DNA of 64,000 nt from Trileptium ribeirensis (GCA_030248225.1 JASANE010030215.1:1-64000), one strand, 5' to 3'. Positions 39,039-51,390 are shown, counted from the first letter of the stretch. Made by a program: numbers and translations. Notes: generated from the sequence alone by a model not told the origin.

Positions 39039-42000
39039 ATGGCTTCGCAAAATGAACTACACAATGAGCGTTTTAACGACATGACGGGCAACGAAATAAC
39101 AGAATGTATCAACAGCGGCAAACCGCCTAATACGTTTAAAAACACAAACTGGACAATGAGTATATGGTGCGAGTTTTCTCAATTTTTCGAACGTAAACAT
39201 AACGTGGCGGTACCAAATATACTTTTGATGGAAGTCGATGAATTGGATCTGTGGTTAACGCGCTTTATTTGCATTGTTAAGCAAAACACTGGTATGTTGG
39301 TTGTGATTTTTTGGTTTGGAACATTTCATTGAAAATATTAGCCAAATGATAAAAAGGGTAGAATAGTAAATTATTTATTTGATCGTATTGCCAGAGGTCT
39401 TTATATCAAAGTTAAAAGTTCCCTTAGTGTGCTAAGTATTCTTGGTTTGTATTTAATTTCGGCGCATAATTTCGTCAAGGCAATCCTTTAAATGTCCTTA
39501 TATTCCCAATTTTTAGGCCGCGATTACACCCCCAGCAGCTTATACTACATAGCTTGCGGTATTTCTCGTTATTTGCAAGATAATAAGCGATCGTTTAATA
39601 TTATGGACCCGAAAGAAACACGGTTCGAAAGGTTAGATTTAATTTGTCAGTATAATTTCGTATAGATTAATGTTATACAGCCATGTGATTGCTAAGTATA
39701 ATTACAGATCATTTTCCATGAACTCAAACTGTGGTTACTATTTCTGGCGATATTTAAGCTGTTTAAGTAAATAGCTGTTTTGACGTTAAACAGATTTTCA
39801 CAAATTTTATGTTCTTTTAGCGTAGTTCTGAATCAGCTTATACTACATAGCTTGCGGTATTTCTCGTTATTTGCCAGATAATAAGCGACCGCTTAACATT
39901 ATGGACTCGACAGAAACACGATTCCAAAGGTTAGATTTAATTTGTCAGTATAATTTGGTACAGTTCAATGTTACACAGCCATATAATTGCTAAGTATAAT
40001 TACCAATTATTTTGGATGAACTCATACTGTGGTCATTATTTCTCGCCATATTTCAGCTGTTTAAGTAAATAGATGTTTTGACCTTAAAGAGACCAAAAAT
40101 TTTAGGTTCTTTTAGCATAGTTCTGAATGAATTAACACTGAGTTGGTTAAAAATGTATGCATTGTTTGGGTAACCACTGTGGCCACAAGCGATAACCAAT
40201 GTTGCAATGGTTGCTGTTTCAGCTTAGGCAAGTCACGATATTCCGTGTCATAGTTCTGCAATGGAGACATGGTGAGTTATTATTGAGCGACCGATATTGT
40301 ATTTAGATTTCGAGATGCTCTTGATGGCCGCATGAAGCAGCTGACCGCGGCTGGAGGTCAAATATGTAAACGCATGGCCAAACCATTTTTGATCGAAGAT
40401 GAACGAGCACTGTGGGATAAAATGGTCTTTGGCGACCATACGGCACAGTCGCTACTGTACACTATGTTTTTCTACAATTGTAAGCTGTTTGGATTGCGAG
40501 GTCGCGACGAACATCGTGATCTGTCAGTGCAACAATTTACTCTACTTGAACAAACTACCGGTATTGACATTAAATTTGTAGAAACGCAATCTAAAACATA
40601 TAAGGTACGCTTTGTATTTGGTCATGTTCATTTTGTATCCAAATAACCGCTTGGGTTACGTCATTACTTCGCAATTACTGAAGACAGCTTTCGCGTTAAT
40701 GTTAAACACATGCGCAAGTAGTTTTGCAATGTGGGCTGTATTGTGCTTTATTAAAAACATATATGGGGTTAAGTTTAAAGTAATTGTGTTTAGGTATTGC
40801 AAGTAGTCTGCACTTTTATGTTTTGCATTATAAACTATGTCACAGAAAATTCCGGCTGTACATAACGTATTTTCTCTAAATATTCACTAATTTCAGGGCG
40901 GCTTAAAAGATCGACACAAGCAGCAGAAAGAAATACGACATTTTTCAAACACCAAAGTTACTCCTAACATTGGATATTACTACAAACTGTTCTTGGAATT
41001 AATTCCACGCGAAGGGCCCTTCTACAGGAAGCGGTTACCTAACATGGGAAATCTGTTACGCTTTGGAGTTCAGGTATTTATAGTTTGCTTCTCGCAAAAT
41101 ACGAGCTTAAGGTATAAATGACTAGTTTTTATAGTGCCTGGCTATATACGTTTATTTCAATCTATTTCAACAGTTTAATTGTTTTCAGCAAACGTAGCAA
41201 TTACAGCTATCGTTCGTGAAAATGCACATTTCATGCATTCCAATTTAACAAACGCAATGAAAGCCGTTAAATAATGTGTAACGAAAGTTGTAAAACATAA
41301 CGTGTAAAAAAGCGCCTTGACAAGTAATGTCACAAAGGTATACAGGTATCGTTATTTCAGCCCGTGGGCGTAAACAAGGTAGCCGGATACATGAAAGCTA
41401 TAGCTGAACAAGGCGGTTTGGGCCCAGGTTTTACAAATCATTCTGGGAAAACAACATTAGCGACGCAACTTTATAACGCTAATGTGGATGAACAGCTGAT
41501 AATGGAGCGGACAGGACATGTGCCGAATGCCGTGCGCAAGTACAAACGAACTTCACAGGAACAGCAGGTACATTGTTAATGTCACACCTGCCTTTTATTT
41601 GTAATTAACATATTCGTTGGGTCTTGCAGTGTAATTTGCACCAAACTTTGATAACTTGATACAGTAGGGGCGCAAAAATATGTTTTTGACCACAAAGCTT
41701 TTAATACGTGTTGAAAACTGTATCTTCCTGCAGGTCGGATGTGAGCGTCAATACGCAACGATTCAAAAGCTTGGCAACACCCATGCAACGTTTAGTAGTT
41801 ATCGAAGTGCAAAAACTGTGCAATTTAGAATACATTTTGCACAGTAAGAGACACAATCTTACTTGATAACAACACCACTTAAGGTTTCATCTATAGGGGT
41901 TTAACAGATATACTGTCATAACTGCTCCACTGTTTTACGTTACTTGAAATTGGTTGGTATTTTTGTGTAATTCAAGCATATCTTATAGGATATGGTGTCG

Positions 42001-43355
42001 CAAATTTTGGAGCCTCCTGCCGTGTCAGTTTCGCAATTGGCTCCAGAATCGTTGAATGTTTCCCGCGTGAACTCGGGAGTGAACAGTGAACATAGATGTG
42101 ACCTGGACAGCTGTCAAACTAACCAGTCTGAAAGTCTGTTTGAAAGCGAACAGCACATAGAAGTATGTTTTACTTTACACCTATCACATGGTATGCATTA
42201 CTTTTGTAGTTTTTAATGTAATAATGTATAGTATTGTTTATGCCTCAAATGTATTCGATATAATTATTTTATGCGCCTAATTTGTAGTTTACTTATCACC
42301 TTGTGCTATATGCTCTAATGAAGTGTATTCCTTTTACAGGATATAATGTATGAATTGACGCAACCTCAGACGTCGCATCAACTTAAGCGGAAATTGCCAA
42401 CTTGCAGTATGGTTTCTAACTTGTCGAATGCAACGCAAGACTGTAATGCACACAGCTGGCAGCACGATTATGAAGTAAATAACATGAAATATGTACAATA
42501 TATTACGAATATTCTCAAATGACATTCCGCAATCTTGATTTACTAAATATTACATGGTATAATATCCGTCCCACAACACCGCTCTTAGTTACTATAGATA
42601 CATACTTAACATAAGTTGTAAAAATCATCCATTCTTAAAGAGGTTTCAGCAATTCAAATCTTTTATTGTACTGTTTGACATAACACACCTAGAGATGAGC
42701 ATTTGTATTGTTAAATTATATTTCTGTTTTTAAGTGTTTTGACACTGCATTAATATAATAAAAATTTTGCATTTGTACTGCTTGCTTTCTCACTTTCTTT
42801 TTATTAATTACAGACCTGCTCATCAACCACTTCCTGTGATACATTGTCTCCGCGTTCCGGTTATCAAAACACCGACATCTTTAACGCCACAAGAATGGAC
42901 TCCCTTTCCACATGCACTACAAGTAACACAGTGGCATCGCAGCAACTACAGGTAACGTAGAACTTACAGAATGATGAAAAATTTAATATCATAAAATGCA
43001 TAATACGCTTAATTAACAGGCTTTACGTTGCACAGGTATTAAGATGAATATGTGTGACTCGCATATACTACGGCAAACAGACAATTCATGATAACATTAT
43101 TGTTATTGTCGTTTAATTTATGAACGGTACTAAAAAGTTTTGGAAGAACGTGTCGCTTTGATATGATAATATAGGTATTTAACTATTTAATAATTTTAAC
43201 TTCAGACGATCGCAAATCATTACTAAGACGGACCGAAATGTGTTTCACTGTCGCAGACGACGAAAGTTGACGTACAAACAGCAGTTACACGTAACAGTCC
43301 CATGGAAGAAGTTAATGGGAATGATTACAAGGGGAAAATACAAGCATATAATTAG
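39039..43355 (+). CDS. KIAA1958-like (DUF3504/Crypton-type) tyrosine-recombinase-derived protein, nine exons
   Basis: Exons, all GT-AG: 39039-39291, 39517-39631, 40307-40604, 40897-41073, 41361-41567, 41989-42162, 42340-42474, 42814-42951 and 43257-43355. Phases chain without a break to about 531 residues. The start MASQNE is chosen because the family begins this way; an upstream in-frame ATG at 38955 adds an atypical hydrophobic stretch. Residues 1-84 resemble the N-terminal domain of KIAA1958-like proteins. Residues 85-350 form the DUF3504 core, a catalytic fold descended from Crypton transposons: R187 in FGLRGRDEHRDL, K219 or K222, H308 in NHSGKTT, H334 in RTGH, Y342 in RKYKR. The HxxR arginine is K311, so strand-transfer activity is doubtful; DNA binding is more likely. 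Residues 351-531 are a Ser/Thr/Gln-rich tail without a recognised domain. Exons 1-5 are secure, 6-8 good by phase, 9 uncertain. Confidence 0.85.
39536..40130 (+). repeat. Tandem duplication of exon 2 and its following intron
   Basis: 39536-39833 and 39834-40130 are tandem copies of about 298 bp, covering most of exon 2 (from its ninth codon) plus the intron after it. The second exon copy (39837-39929) stays open and keeps its donor (caaag|gttaga). Using the cag at 39834-39836 as acceptor gives a 93-bp, 31-codon cassette that preserves frame after exon 2. It carries changes such as QDNKRS to PDNKRP and DPK to DST. The natural upstream acceptor of this copy (tttag at 39816-39820) would run into an in-frame TGA. 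Confidence 0.9.
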
Positions 43356-43398
43356 CGGAGGCAATTTGACAAACTGTACTATCAATTTATATTTTTAG
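43257..43398 (+). other. Terminal exon with two overlapping readings
   Basis: From the tcgcag acceptor the phase-compatible frame gives an acidic tail ending in KGKIQAYN and a TAG at 43353-43355. A second frame stays open from 43206 to a TAG at 43396-43398 and ends in GGNLTNCTINLYF, a style of ending I associate with KIAA1958-like proteins. The two differ by one base, so a single-base indel or sequencing error near 43331-43338 (aaggggaaaa) would join them. Confidence 0.4.
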
Positions 43399-43541
43399 CT
43401 CAAGTTACAAATTAGACAATACCTTCGGTGGCCTGTACACATGGAACAATAATTTTTGTTGCTGTTTACAAATTGCCAATATTATTTCAATGAGTAACCT
43501 CGCATACAAATCATTGAGACGCACGGAAAACCGTACAAGTT

Positions 43542-43657
43542 AGCTGTAACACGGTTTACAACAAAAATGCACGCTCCAGGATGCATTATTAATCTGTACA
43601 ACAAAACTGCACGCTTTATCGTGCATTTTTGTTGTACGCGTTGGTTGTAGCACAGCT
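43542..43657. repeat. Inverted-repeat hairpin element downstream of the gene
   Basis: The left arm agctgtaacacgg...caacaaaaatgcacg is mirrored by cgtgcatttttgttg...gtagcacagct. The arms are about 35 bp with a few mismatches. A further gcacgct-type repeat lies in the loop. It is probably a small MITE; it could also fall in the gene's 3' untranslated region. Confidence 0.75.
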
Positions 43658-44303
43658 TAATATATAGAGACCATGTTACAAAATACTTTTATGAACTATT
43701 AATGTATCAAAACATAGTTCATGTGAGTAGCAGTATAGTATCAGTTACTGTGAGTTGTAGTTTGTGTGATGGAACTTTTGTACATGGTGCAGTATAATTT
43801 TTAAGATTAGATAATTTGAGAGTTTTTCAGGAGAAACAGAAATAAGAGGGTTTTATAAGAGTCCAGGTCATAACTTGGAAATATATCGGATTTCAATGTA
43901 AGTATTGGGTGTATTAAGGATTAGGACTAGATTAGCGAATATGTGTATGTATATCTGGGGATTTTAAGCTGAAATCTTAAATTATGTTTACAGTTAGGGA
44001 TTCACGGAAAATCCTAAAAACGGCGTTTATATAACAACTAAAATCGCTTAGATTAAAGAGGGAATTTTAGAGGAGTGGAACTACAATAAAATCTGGAAAA
44101 CTTTATACGTAATTTGAAACGCTTAGAAATATCAACCACCAGATTGTTTGGAGTAAGACCTAGAACGAGTTTTTAAGCTGTTGCGCAGATAGAACAGATA
44201 ACCTCAGTGGGCTTCAGAAGTTGCGCAGTTAGGTGAGTACGGTTCAGCCGTTTGTGCGTTTTATGTGTATCATTTGTATGTGATTATGTTGTATATTGGC
44301 AGA
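43658..44303. other. Probable 3' untranslated or intergenic sequence
   Basis: No frame or repeat was recognised. It lies between the stop codon of the KIAA1958-like gene and the first good polyadenylation signals. Confidence 0.4.
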
Positions 44304-44364
44304 AATAAACTGCGGATTCATTATAAATGCTCACACAATAAGGTCCAAGGAAAAAGCTAATAAA
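44304..44364 (+). terminator. Candidate polyadenylation signals
   Basis: AATAAA occurs at 44304-44309 and again at 44359-44364, about 1 kb after the stop codon of the KIAA1958-like gene. Nothing nearer matches the hexamer. The assignment is by position only. Confidence 0.35.
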
Positions 44365-44699
44365 GCACCGCTAGAATTTGTATTGGAGTATTTTGTTTGA
44401 AAATTGTCGTCGTTTAGTTGTTATCTATAGTGGCACTAACCAACAGTAGAACCACATAGGTTACACAACCATTGGACTATATAAAAATCTAGGCGACTTG
44501 ACAAGTGTAAGATTATAACATACGTCTGAAATGGTTAAGAAACTGTGGCTTCCTATGTTTACTGTGGTGAAGCACATTAGTTTGATGTCTAGCCACGTTA
44601 GTTAGATCCAAAGACGCCGCGCTGACTTGCAATGAATCAATGGGCCGGTATATAAAACTTCTAATATGTTACAGCTATAAACACTATTTGGCATACATC

Positions 44700-45390
44700 A
44701 ATACCGTATTTTCTCTTAGGCAATCTGTTGTGTTTCACAGCCAGATTTCTAATACCCAGACTGATACTGTTTGATACTTAGGAACAGTACGCAATTCTGT
44801 TTTCTTACCTAAATTCGAAACTTGAAAGCCGATTAATCTTCTCTGACCGATGTAGCTCTTGGCATTTTTAACAGCACGCTGTTCGTTTTTCTTACATAAT
44901 TCCATACAAGATTAACCATACAGTGATTGCTACAACTTTCGGTATTTTACAACAGTACGCGGCCCAGCTCTCTTGCTTTAATCCAAAACCAGAATAGCCC
45001 TACGCTGACCGTGGGCTATGGCACCTGTATGTGTTTAGGGATCTATCGTTATCAAATGAACAGCTTAGGGTTCGGGGCGGCGGACTATCCGCCTGACTTA
45101 GGTTTATGCTTAGTATATTTGAAACGGCATGGTATGCATTTCACTTCCACCCCTAAAAGATACTTTTGTCTTAATCACCATAGCTTTGTTTTTGGAACAG
45201 CAGACATTTCCGCTTTTACTTAGATCCACACCAGATTAACCCTGCACTCATCGGTTTAGTTTTTGGTATATTAGGACAATACGCACTTTTACTTTGTTAC
45301 ATAAATGTAAAACCAGATTAATCCTGCCTTGATAGTTATAGCCTTTGGTATTTTAGAAATGTATGCGATTGCATTTATTTAGTTAAATAT
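44700..45390. repeat. Decayed ~105-bp tandem repeats interrupted by an insertion
   Basis: Five or so diverged units contain ...ttggtattttaraacagtac, gttttcttacataaa-type and accagattaaycctgc words (near 44760, 44860, 44960, 45230, 45320). Between about 45000 and 45170 the register is broken by a GC-richer insert. Its ggttcggggcggcggactat and gacttaggtttatgcttagt match the minus strand of 35046-35165. Confidence 0.65.
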
Positions 45391-47348
45391 CTGCAAATTT
45401 GAACATTGCTGCATATTCCTACAATAACACACGCCCCTGTTTAAGGCGTCCACAATCGGTTTACTTGAACTAGTCCACATTTTAACACATTTAGTTCAAG
45501 ATTTTACTTTATCGGTCAATCGTTCAATGGTTATGTCATAAGCAGTTGTTTGGGAGAAAAATAATATATTTAGTTGCGTTTGGGAATATATGCAACCAGA
45601 AAACATTATCTAACGATCATTTCTACCATGCTGTAGAGCATATTTTGCGCAATTCATACTTTGCCCAAACGCTGGTCACCCGCGCGTTTATAAATTGTAA
45701 TAGTTGTATTGACTTATAGAGCGCAAACATAAACCGGGTTAACTGACAAAAACATGTATTAAAACAAATGTTAGAGCAGTAACAAGAACAAATGGAGAGT
45801 GATGCAGTATTACAAACAATACGTCATCTATAAAATGCTAATACATTGGTTTAGAATGTCAGCCAGACGCTTAGTGAAACTCAAAGACGTGAAATTCCTG
45901 CGGGAGCCTTTTTTGAACGTGTCAGATTACCCAGTGTAAAGTTTTGTAACTTAGAATTCCGTTACTTCAATCCTATCACTTCAAAGCTTCAATTGATATT
46001 ACAAAACATTGCCTAGTGGCCTAAAATCTGATACGATTTGGTAATACAAAGAGATAAAGTATATACTAGATTAGATAAATAATTTTAAAGGCAGCAGCGC
46101 TACCATTGTGATATAGTTGAATGGAAACATGTCAGTCATTTTGCAGTCGCACAGACGACAGTGGAATTTAGCGGATTCAAGGACGGAGTACGCCGAGATC
46201 TTTGGTTTACGAGTATAGAAGGATATATACAAATTATTATTTCCTTCCTGTATATACAACTGAAATCAAAGAGTCGTATTAACGCATTCACAAAGAGCTA
46301 CTAGATGGCGATGTAAAACTCGAAGACGTGAAATAACAGTTTCAAAATAACAGGTCTGCTGACGATCACATCACATATAGTTCGCGTATTACGTGTATCA
46401 TCGTAGATGTGAAAATTTTGGCCCATTCTCCAGCCGATCGAATATTATATATATACGGATCGAGCAGGGCTAAGCTCATGAAAGTCACCAACCGAGCCAG
46501 ACGGGAAAATATGACCGTGACCAGCTGAAAAATTTCTCACAATTACAGTCGTGATGAACATAATGATATTCGTCTTTTTCCAGATTACCAGCATATAAGA
46601 AACATCGTAAAATCGTGTAGCAACCCACGTTTTTAAATACGTAAAGATTATATGCCGACGCAACGATTTTAATATCTACAAATAAGTGATATCCAATATA
46701 TTAGCTTAACATTTGGTCAGCTTCCAGGTTTTCGCGACGTACATGTATAAATATAATATTAATATGTATATATGTTTACTGCCTATTATTCTTGGTAATA
46801 AACGCTAAATCTAATTTTAGATCCTGCCGAAAATTTTGGGTTTTCGACAATTCCTGCAGTTGTGAAAATCACATGCAGGCTAAGTTTATTGCTGTCCCCA
46901 GAGTACACAGCAGTGAACTCATACGACTTGAACGCTTATACTCGGTAGTTTATGCTGAAGTTCGTGTTTTTACAAACACCAACCTTTAGAATTGCTCTAG
47001 ATATATAAATTGATATAGCACCATTGAAAAAATTTGCTGCTTTTTGTTCAAATCATAATTTATTATTTAGGCCTGACAATTTACTAGCACTTCTAGGAAA
47101 CAATACCTCACGAAAGGGCTGTAGAATATTCCTGTAAATTCTGTTACGAAACATAGGTGCTCAGGGTAATTTGTCTATCGAAAAGAAGCTTTGGTTGAAA
47201 TGCTCTATTCAATGACGCATGTTTAATCAACAAACTAAACGGAGAGTAGGAAAGCTCAGAACCTTTCATTATAAAATAAAACAGTAATTATAAATAGCAA
47301 TTAATAAATTCAAATACTAGTTAATAAATTGGAAATAGTAATTAATTG
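45391..47348. other. Intergenic
   Basis: No gene or RNA supported; frames at 46071-46259, 46445-46663 and 46792-46989 are short and without domain. Confidence 0.45.
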
Positions 47349-47814
47349 ATAATACCAAGAGTTTATGATTATTTCTACAGAAATCATCACAAACTCTTGA
47401 TAATACCAAGAGTGCATTAGGGAAGAGTATGACACTTCCCTGCACTCACATATAAACCCGTGTTTGATGATACGGGCGTTATGGCCTGATCCCCCAGTGT
47501 GTGGGGGGCGGTAGCTCGGACCCCTGTTTTATTTTTTTTGGGGGGGGGTCGGTCGGACCCCTAATTTCTGGGGGAGGTCGGTTTATAAGCAGCTGCCTAT
47601 AAACCCATCCCCCAGAAATTAGGGGGTCCCAACGACCCCCAAAACATGGGCTAATATGTGAGTGCAGGGAAGTGTCATACAATTCCCTAATGCACTCTTG
47701 ATAATACTAAGAGTGTATAAAGGAAGAGTCGTATGGATTCCCTGGACAAAGTTAAGCTAGGGGCGCAGGCTATAAGCAGGCTATGCTAAGTCTGTTATGC
47801 ACTCCTGATAAATC
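47349..47814. mobile_element. Three TIR elements head-to-tail with identical 7-bp spacers
   Basis: Elements occupy 47356-47399 (a 44-bp near-perfect palindrome), 47407-47700 and 47708-47807. Each starts caagag/taagag and ends ctcttg/ctcctg. ATAATAC precedes the first (47349-47355), separates first from second (47400-47406) and second from third (47701-47707). After the third comes ATAAATC. The middle element has long TIRs with tgcattagggaagagtatga and ttccctgcactcacat, plus an inner GC-rich inverted repeat (cagaaattagggggtccc region). It belongs to the family of 25552-25860 and carries no transposase. Confidence 0.9.
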
Positions 47815-48453
47815 TAAGGCTAGCTACACAATATGCTGTTATAAAAAGGCAACACAAGAAAATTGAAGCGTTTTCCTTTTTTCCAAGCTCCACCGTCGTC
47901 AAAACATAAATATACGTCTTCAGCGGTAAGCCAATTCTATCCTTTTTCTACGCAGAAAAATCATCTACTTTAAAGACCCTTCAGTTTTCTATGACTTTCT
48001 ACGCTAAGTTGTCGCACATCTTTGTAGAATTTTAATGGCGGTTTTTGGGTTATATTAATGTATATAATAGAATCACAAGCTCTTCTCCTTCTTAACGCCA
48101 TAATAATTCTGTTAGAGTTGTGCGGAACTAACTCCACAAACAAATAATGTATACTAAATTTATAATTCCATTTGGCAGGAATGTGCAACCTTAACATTGA
48201 AACACGGAGTTTGAAAAATTCTTTTGGAAATATCATGAATTCGACCACATTATAAGTGCTAAATTTAGAATAAAACATTTTAGTAGGCGCCGAAAGGACA
48301 ATAAAAACTGGCTGTCAATAATGCGGTCATTCCATACTTCAGGATTTATAGATTCACATGGCTCTAGGTCTAGGCCTAATCAACGTCTGACATACATGAC
48401 TTAGTGCTTGTTTGTTTATAGTGGTCTGATGGCATAAATTATATAAATGCAGG
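47815..48453. other. Intergenic
   Basis: No gene supported; a 102-codon minus-strand frame at 47970-48278 has no recognisable domain. Confidence 0.45.
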
Positions 48454-49265
48454 TGAGTTTTAGGATTTAGTCCTATTAACATTAAAGAAGAAGTAAACAA
48501 ACGAACTAGCGTTTCTGTATTTGGTGTAGTCAAACATGGCCTATAGGCTGTAGACAAACATGTATTCATGTTGAGTTTTAGGATTTAGTCCTATTAACAT
48601 TATGGAAGAAGTAAAAAAAACAAACTAACGTTTCTGTATTTGGTGTAGTCAAACATGGCCTATAGGCTGTAGACAAACATGTATTCATGTTGAGTTTTAG
48701 GATTTAGTCCTATTAACATTATGGAAGAAGTAAACAAACAAACTAACGTTTCTGTATTTGGTGTAGTCAAACATGGCCTATAGGCTGTAGACAAACATGT
48801 ATTCATGTTGAGTTTTAGGATTTAGTCCTATTAATATTATGGAAGAAGTAAACAAACAAACTAACGTTTCTGTATTTGGTGTAGTCAAACATGGCCTATA
48901 GGCTGTAGACAAACATGTATCCATTGAGTTTTAGGATTTAGTCCTATTAACATTATGGAAGAAGTAAACAAACAAACTAACGTTTCTGTATTTGGTGTAG
49001 TCAAACATGGCCTATAGGCTGTAGACAAACATTTATTCATGTTGAGTTTTAGGATTTAGTCCTATTAACATTATGGAAGAAGTAAACAAACAAACTAACG
49101 TTTCTGTATTTGGTGTAGTCAAACATGGCCTATAGGCTGTAGACAAACATGTATTCATGTTGAGTTTTAGGATTTAGTCCTATTAACATTATGGAAGAAG
49201 TAAACAAACAAACTAACGTTTCTGTATTTGCTGTAGTCGAACATGGCCTATAGCCTGTAGACAAA
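48454..49265. repeat. 118-bp satellite array, seven copies
   Basis: Units start at 48454, 48572, 48691, 48809, 48925, 49043 and 49161. Each contains tgagttttaggatttagtcc, gtttctgtatttggtgtagt and aacatggcctataggctgta. The first and last are more divergent, as expected at array edges; the middle ones differ by only a few bases. Confidence 0.96.
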
Positions 49266-49339
49266 AAAGGTCTTCGAACTCGAAACACATTTGGAATTAA
49301 CATCGCGAATTTTAGTTAGAACCGAGCCTTTACAAATCC

Positions 49340-49610
49340 ATTTAAGTCGTGGGTGTCGACGACGAGGGACGGACCCCTCGCATCCTTCCCGCACGACGAA
49401 TGAGCGCGGTAAACATTAGCGAAAATTGACTACAATAGGGTGAAGATTGGAAAAAAATTGGAGTTAAATTGGTAAAAAATAGTGGAAATTAAGCAAAAAT
49501 TTAATCCAAATTGGCAAAAATATGGGTAACACCGCGCCCTCGTCGAGATCATCTACCACCCCCTCCTCCGTAATCGTCTACCTAGTCCCTAGCTGACGGA
49601 CCTTGGACAC
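49340..49610 (-). repeat. Dispersed AT-rich repeat with GC-rich shoulders, minus orientation
   Basis: GC-rich shoulders (gacgagggacggacccctcg and ccaccccctcctccgtaatc) flank phrases such as attggagttaaattggtaaa and aaattggcaaaaat. This is the reverse-strand counterpart of 33531-33790 and 15750-16078. Confidence 0.5.
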
Positions 49611-51390
49611 ATGATATTAAAAAGTTGTGAATTGAAAAAAATTAATTTCGGCTTGGTTTAACAAAATTCGCGTGATCTGATCTGATAAAAATCTTATTCT
49701 ACCACCCGCATTAAAGGTTTAAATTTTTTAACGCTGTTTCTTTCACAACATAAATTTTCATACTAGGTCACGGCACCACACTACACTCCTACACTGCAAT
49801 AGCATGTCACAGATTATAAAGTAATATACTATAAAATTTCTTGTTGTAAGCCAAACTATGTTTTGTTTGTTTGTTTATTAATTTATTGCCCAAATATAAA
49901 GAAGCATATATAAAAATAATATATAAATCATTTAACATCCGAAACTGTTTTTAATATCGTACACTGTTTGACAAACTCCTGCCGATCGAACCCCGATTGC
50001 AATGGTGGAAGCGGCATGCTCAAACTAGAAAGCTGTCTCTGAGATTCTACTCGAATCCTTAACCCTTTCGTTTGTATATTGACACATTTGTCGCAGCGAG
50101 CATTGCGTGCGTTTGTACGGGCGTTGATGGTCGTTCGCGTTGTGAGGCTTCTAAAGGAACCGAGCAATCACTGCTAAATAGCGTGTTGCATAGCGCACAA
50201 GTCTTGCACTCGAACGATCCGGGCTTAATCAGCGTTCAGAGCAAAAGTTTTTTAAGGTTGTGCAGGTTATTTAGTTTACGAAGGAAAAAGTTAATGGCGA
50301 ACGAATAACAACGCGCGTGCAAACACATGTCCATGACAAACTGAAGTGGTACAACTTGTCGCAATATGCGCTCATTCCAATTAGAATACTTGGGCATGAA
50401 AATGTTAAGCTTTAGCGGCCGAATTAATTTGTTTATCGAAAAATGTTTGATAATCTCATACTGGCACCAGGAAGTGAACCTGAGCTGTCTAGGTTAAAAC
50501 GGAATACAGAAATCGCTGAGCTGTCTAAAAGCTGTTGCTCGGTTCTTTAAGGAACTTCGTCAAACAAACTAATACTTTGCTTACGTAACTTCACTTTTTT
50601 CTTCTCTTTGTTTTTGTTATTAATGCGTAATTTACGGTAAGATGCGTGGAGCTGGTTCAAATTATGTCACGCGTCCAACTGAACTTGTTCGGGTGAACTA
50701 TAGCCTAGCTAAACAATTATGTTACAAATCGATGACTTAGCTAGGCTTAGCGTGTCAAACTGGGAGTCTAGCTAAACTTGTATGTGATAAATGGGCAGCC
50801 CGACTGAACTATCAACATGAAAATTTTATTTAGTGTACTTATATTTTGATACAGATAACTTATAGGATTAAGCTTTTTTGTTTTTCTATTAGCTAGGTTT
50901 CACAATTGAATAGTCTGTGTTTACGCCTTTTTGTCTTCTCGAATTTTGAAGTACTTTCCCACTTATTACAGAGAGCAATATTTTAACCAAATATAACTAT
51001 GTGGTCGGAGTAAGTAAAACGTGTTGTCTGGGTTAAAGTGTGAAACTTCGGCGTATGAACCCCGGAAGCCACGTGTGTGACGCAGTACCAGTATCGGTGG
51101 CGATTGCGCATGAGGTGTTCCCACAGAGGGAGATATTTCGGACTACCCCAGTCCCTACAGTTCTGCCCAACCTAAGTTTGGATGTTCAGCACATGTGTAT
51201 TTTTCAGCGCGACTACAGCATGAGCCAATTTCTCCCCCAGGTACAAAAATACGTCATTTTTTTCGTAAGACCCTAAATTTTTACTTTCTACAAATGAATG
51301 AATTTGTCGTTTTAGTGACTTTCCTTTTGCTAATGCACATTTGTTATGAAATGTAACCATAAATCTGTTATAAATTACGTTTTTCGATCC
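49611..51390. other. Intergenic with one arm of a distant inverted pair
   Basis: 50628-50700 (gtaagatgcgtgg, attatgtcacgcgt, ccaactgaac) matches the reverse complement of 53540-53610, so a related element sits in opposite orientation 3 kb away. Repeated agctaggct/tagctaaac words follow. A 78-codon frame at 51040-51276, richer in GC, ends at a possible donor (cccag|gtacaa at 51238-51241) but has no domain I can name. Confidence 0.4.

Noticed and set aside
41733..41849. Possible extra exon between exons 5 and 6 of the KIAA1958-like gene
   Set aside because: A good acceptor (cctgcag) precedes an open stretch, but it runs to a TAA without a donor, and exon 5 joins exon 6 in phase without it.
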